A stretch of 7,197 bases of DNA, taken from Ruminococcaceae bacterium UBA1244 (GTDB lineage: Bacteria; Bacillota; Clostridia; Oscillospirales; Acutalibacteraceae). The notes under the pieces are model-generated. The model searched no databases and was not told the origin of the DNA. It saw only the letters and a list, made by a program, of their open reading frames with translations. This document shows positions 6,155-7,197 of this stretch, one piece after another. The stretch covers positions 2,298 to 9,494 of the forward strand of contig DBWG01000113.1 of NCBI GenBank assembly GCA_002308635.1, in the 5' to 3' direction. Position 1 is the stretch's first letter; each line of letters opens with the position of its first letter. Position numbers and translations under genes: made by a program.

Positions 6155-7197
6155 TTGGAAAATAAGAAAACGATACGCAATCTTCTAATCTATCTCGGCA
6201 TACCGATCGTACTTATCATAATCATTGCCCTGATATTCGCTCTCCAGCCGAAGGAAGAATATTCCACATCCGAGATCATGCACCTTTTCCGTGACGGTCA
6301 GGTAGAGGAATATACCCTTGATTTCGGTTCCGGCGAACTGAATCTCAAGCTCAAGGATGAGTATGAAGGAAAGACCGAGATAAAAACGACAGTTGCAAAC
6401 GTCGTGCTGTTCCTTGACTCTGTAAGGGATTATGTCAGGGAATATGACAATGACTATCTTGAAGAATACAACAAGAATATCGTTGCGCTTGCCGAAAAGA
6501 ACCATGCCGATGCAAAAGAATCTATCGAGGCTCTCAGAAAACAGCAGAGCGAGGCGGCAAAATCTAACGATGCCTACTATGAAAAGGCTATCGTAAGAGT
6601 CGCTGATGAAGCTGTAACGAGCGAGGAAAGATCTGCCGCCGCAAAGGATGCGGAAAAAACTGTCGGCCACGGTCAGATGAAATTCAATCAGAAGCAGGCT
6701 CAGGATAATTCCTGGTGGATGAACCTTCTTCCGAATGCGATACTCATAATCCTCCTCGTGGTGGTATGGATATTCTTTATGAGAAGGCTTTCTGGCGGTC
6801 TCGGAGATGCCGGAAAGCAGATGGGCTTCGGCAAGGCGAAGATCAAGAACATGAACGACGAAAAGCGCAAGACGACATTTGCCGATGTTGCAGGTGCGGA
6901 TGAAGAAAAAGAAGAACTGCGTGAGATCGTAGAGTTCCTCAAAGACCCGAAGAAATATAACGAACTCGGCGCAAGGATACCAAAGGGCGTTCTTCTTGTA
7001 GGCCCTCCCGGAACAGGTAAAACACTTCTTGCAAGAGCCGTTGCAGGCGAGGCAGGAGTACCGTTCTTCTCAATTTCGGGTTCGGACTTCGTTGAAATGT
7101 TTGTCGGTGTGGGTGCATCCCGTGTGCGTGACCTCTTCGATCAGGCGAAGAAGAATTCGCCGTGTATCATTTTCATCGACGAGATCGACGCTGTCGG
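6155..7197 (+). CDS. ftsH: ATP-dependent zinc metalloprotease FtsH (N-terminal part, cut by window end)
   Basis: FtsH is a membrane-anchored hexameric AAA+ protease that degrades damaged membrane proteins and short-lived regulators. The visible 347 codons give a short cytoplasmic N-terminus, transmembrane helix 1 (about 9-30), an extracytoplasmic region (about 31-188), transmembrane helix 2 (about 190-209), and the start of the AAA+ domain: Walker A GPPGTGKT (283-290), the pore-loop residues F316-V317-G318, and Walker B IIFIDEID (338-345). The second region of homology and the HExxH zinc protease site lie beyond the window. The start is a TTG; it is chosen because it follows AAAGGAG at proper spacing and gives a standard short N-terminus before helix 1. 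The extracytoplasmic region is about twice the usual length: Walker A falls near 200 in E. coli and Bacillus FtsH. The extra part (about 101-170) is charged and rich in E, K and A. Confidence 0.95.
   Translation, partial: MENKKTIRNLLIYLGIPIVLIIIIALIFALQPKEEYSTSEIMHLFRDGQVEEYTLDFGSGELNLKLKDEYEGKTEIKTTVANVVLFLDSVRDYVREYDNDYLEEYNKNIVALAEKNHADAKESIEALRKQQSEAAKSNDAYYEKAIVRVADEAVTSEERSAAAKDAEKTVGHGQMKFNQKQAQDNSWWMNLLPNAILIILLVVVWIFFMRRLSGGLGDAGKQMGFGKAKIKNMNDEKRKTTFADVAGADEEKEELREIVEFLKDPKKYNELGARIPKGVLLVGPPGTGKTLLARAVAGEAGVPFFSISGSDFVEMFVGVGASRVRDLFDQAKKNSPCIIFIDEIDAV

Noticed and set aside
6185..6670. 161-codon open frame on the minus strand
   Set aside because: It mirrors the FtsH extracytoplasmic region, has no recognisable motif or ribosome binding site, and the + strand frame is clearly coding.

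Overview
The window looks like chromosomal core DNA of a Firmicute, most likely a Clostridia of the Ruminococcus/Oscillospiraceae type. The grounds are the gene set and order (gdpP-rplI-dnaB followed by tilS-hpt-ftsH), strong AGGAGG-type ribosome binding sites, two TTG starts, tight gene packing on one strand, and a moderate GC content. The lineage is inferred from gene order and protein style, not from a database match.

Layout. Bases 1-337 hold no recognisable gene. They contain two GC-rich copies of a ~105-base element (1-106 and 216-320) separated by a 109-base spacer. The second copy ends next to the ribosome binding site of gdpP. Then follow, all on the + strand: gdpP (338-2299, membrane c-di-AMP phosphodiesterase), rplI (2333-2785, ribosomal protein bL9), an intrinsic terminator-like hairpin (2801-2833), dnaB (2857-4221, replicative helicase), tilS (start reassigned to 4214, overlapping dnaB by 8 bases; tRNA-Ile lysidine synthetase), hpt (start set at 5582; hypoxanthine/guanine phosphoribosyltransferase), and the first 347 codons of ftsH (from a TTG at 6155; membrane AAA+ protease), cut by the window edge.

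How the genes fit together. This is a housekeeping operon, or two abutting transcription units: c-di-AMP turnover, ribosome and replication functions, tRNA decoding, purine salvage and membrane proteolysis. The rplI-dnaB terminator and a possible promoter inside tilS are the places where expression of the two halves could be separated.

The protein-coding content is ordinary. The two signals most worth following are the duplicated, structure-rich element in front of gdpP, whose repeated GTGCG/CGCAC words allow alternative pairings beside the ribosome binding site, and an unusually long, charged extracytoplasmic segment in FtsH. I see no mobile element, CRISPR array, tRNA or defence gene.
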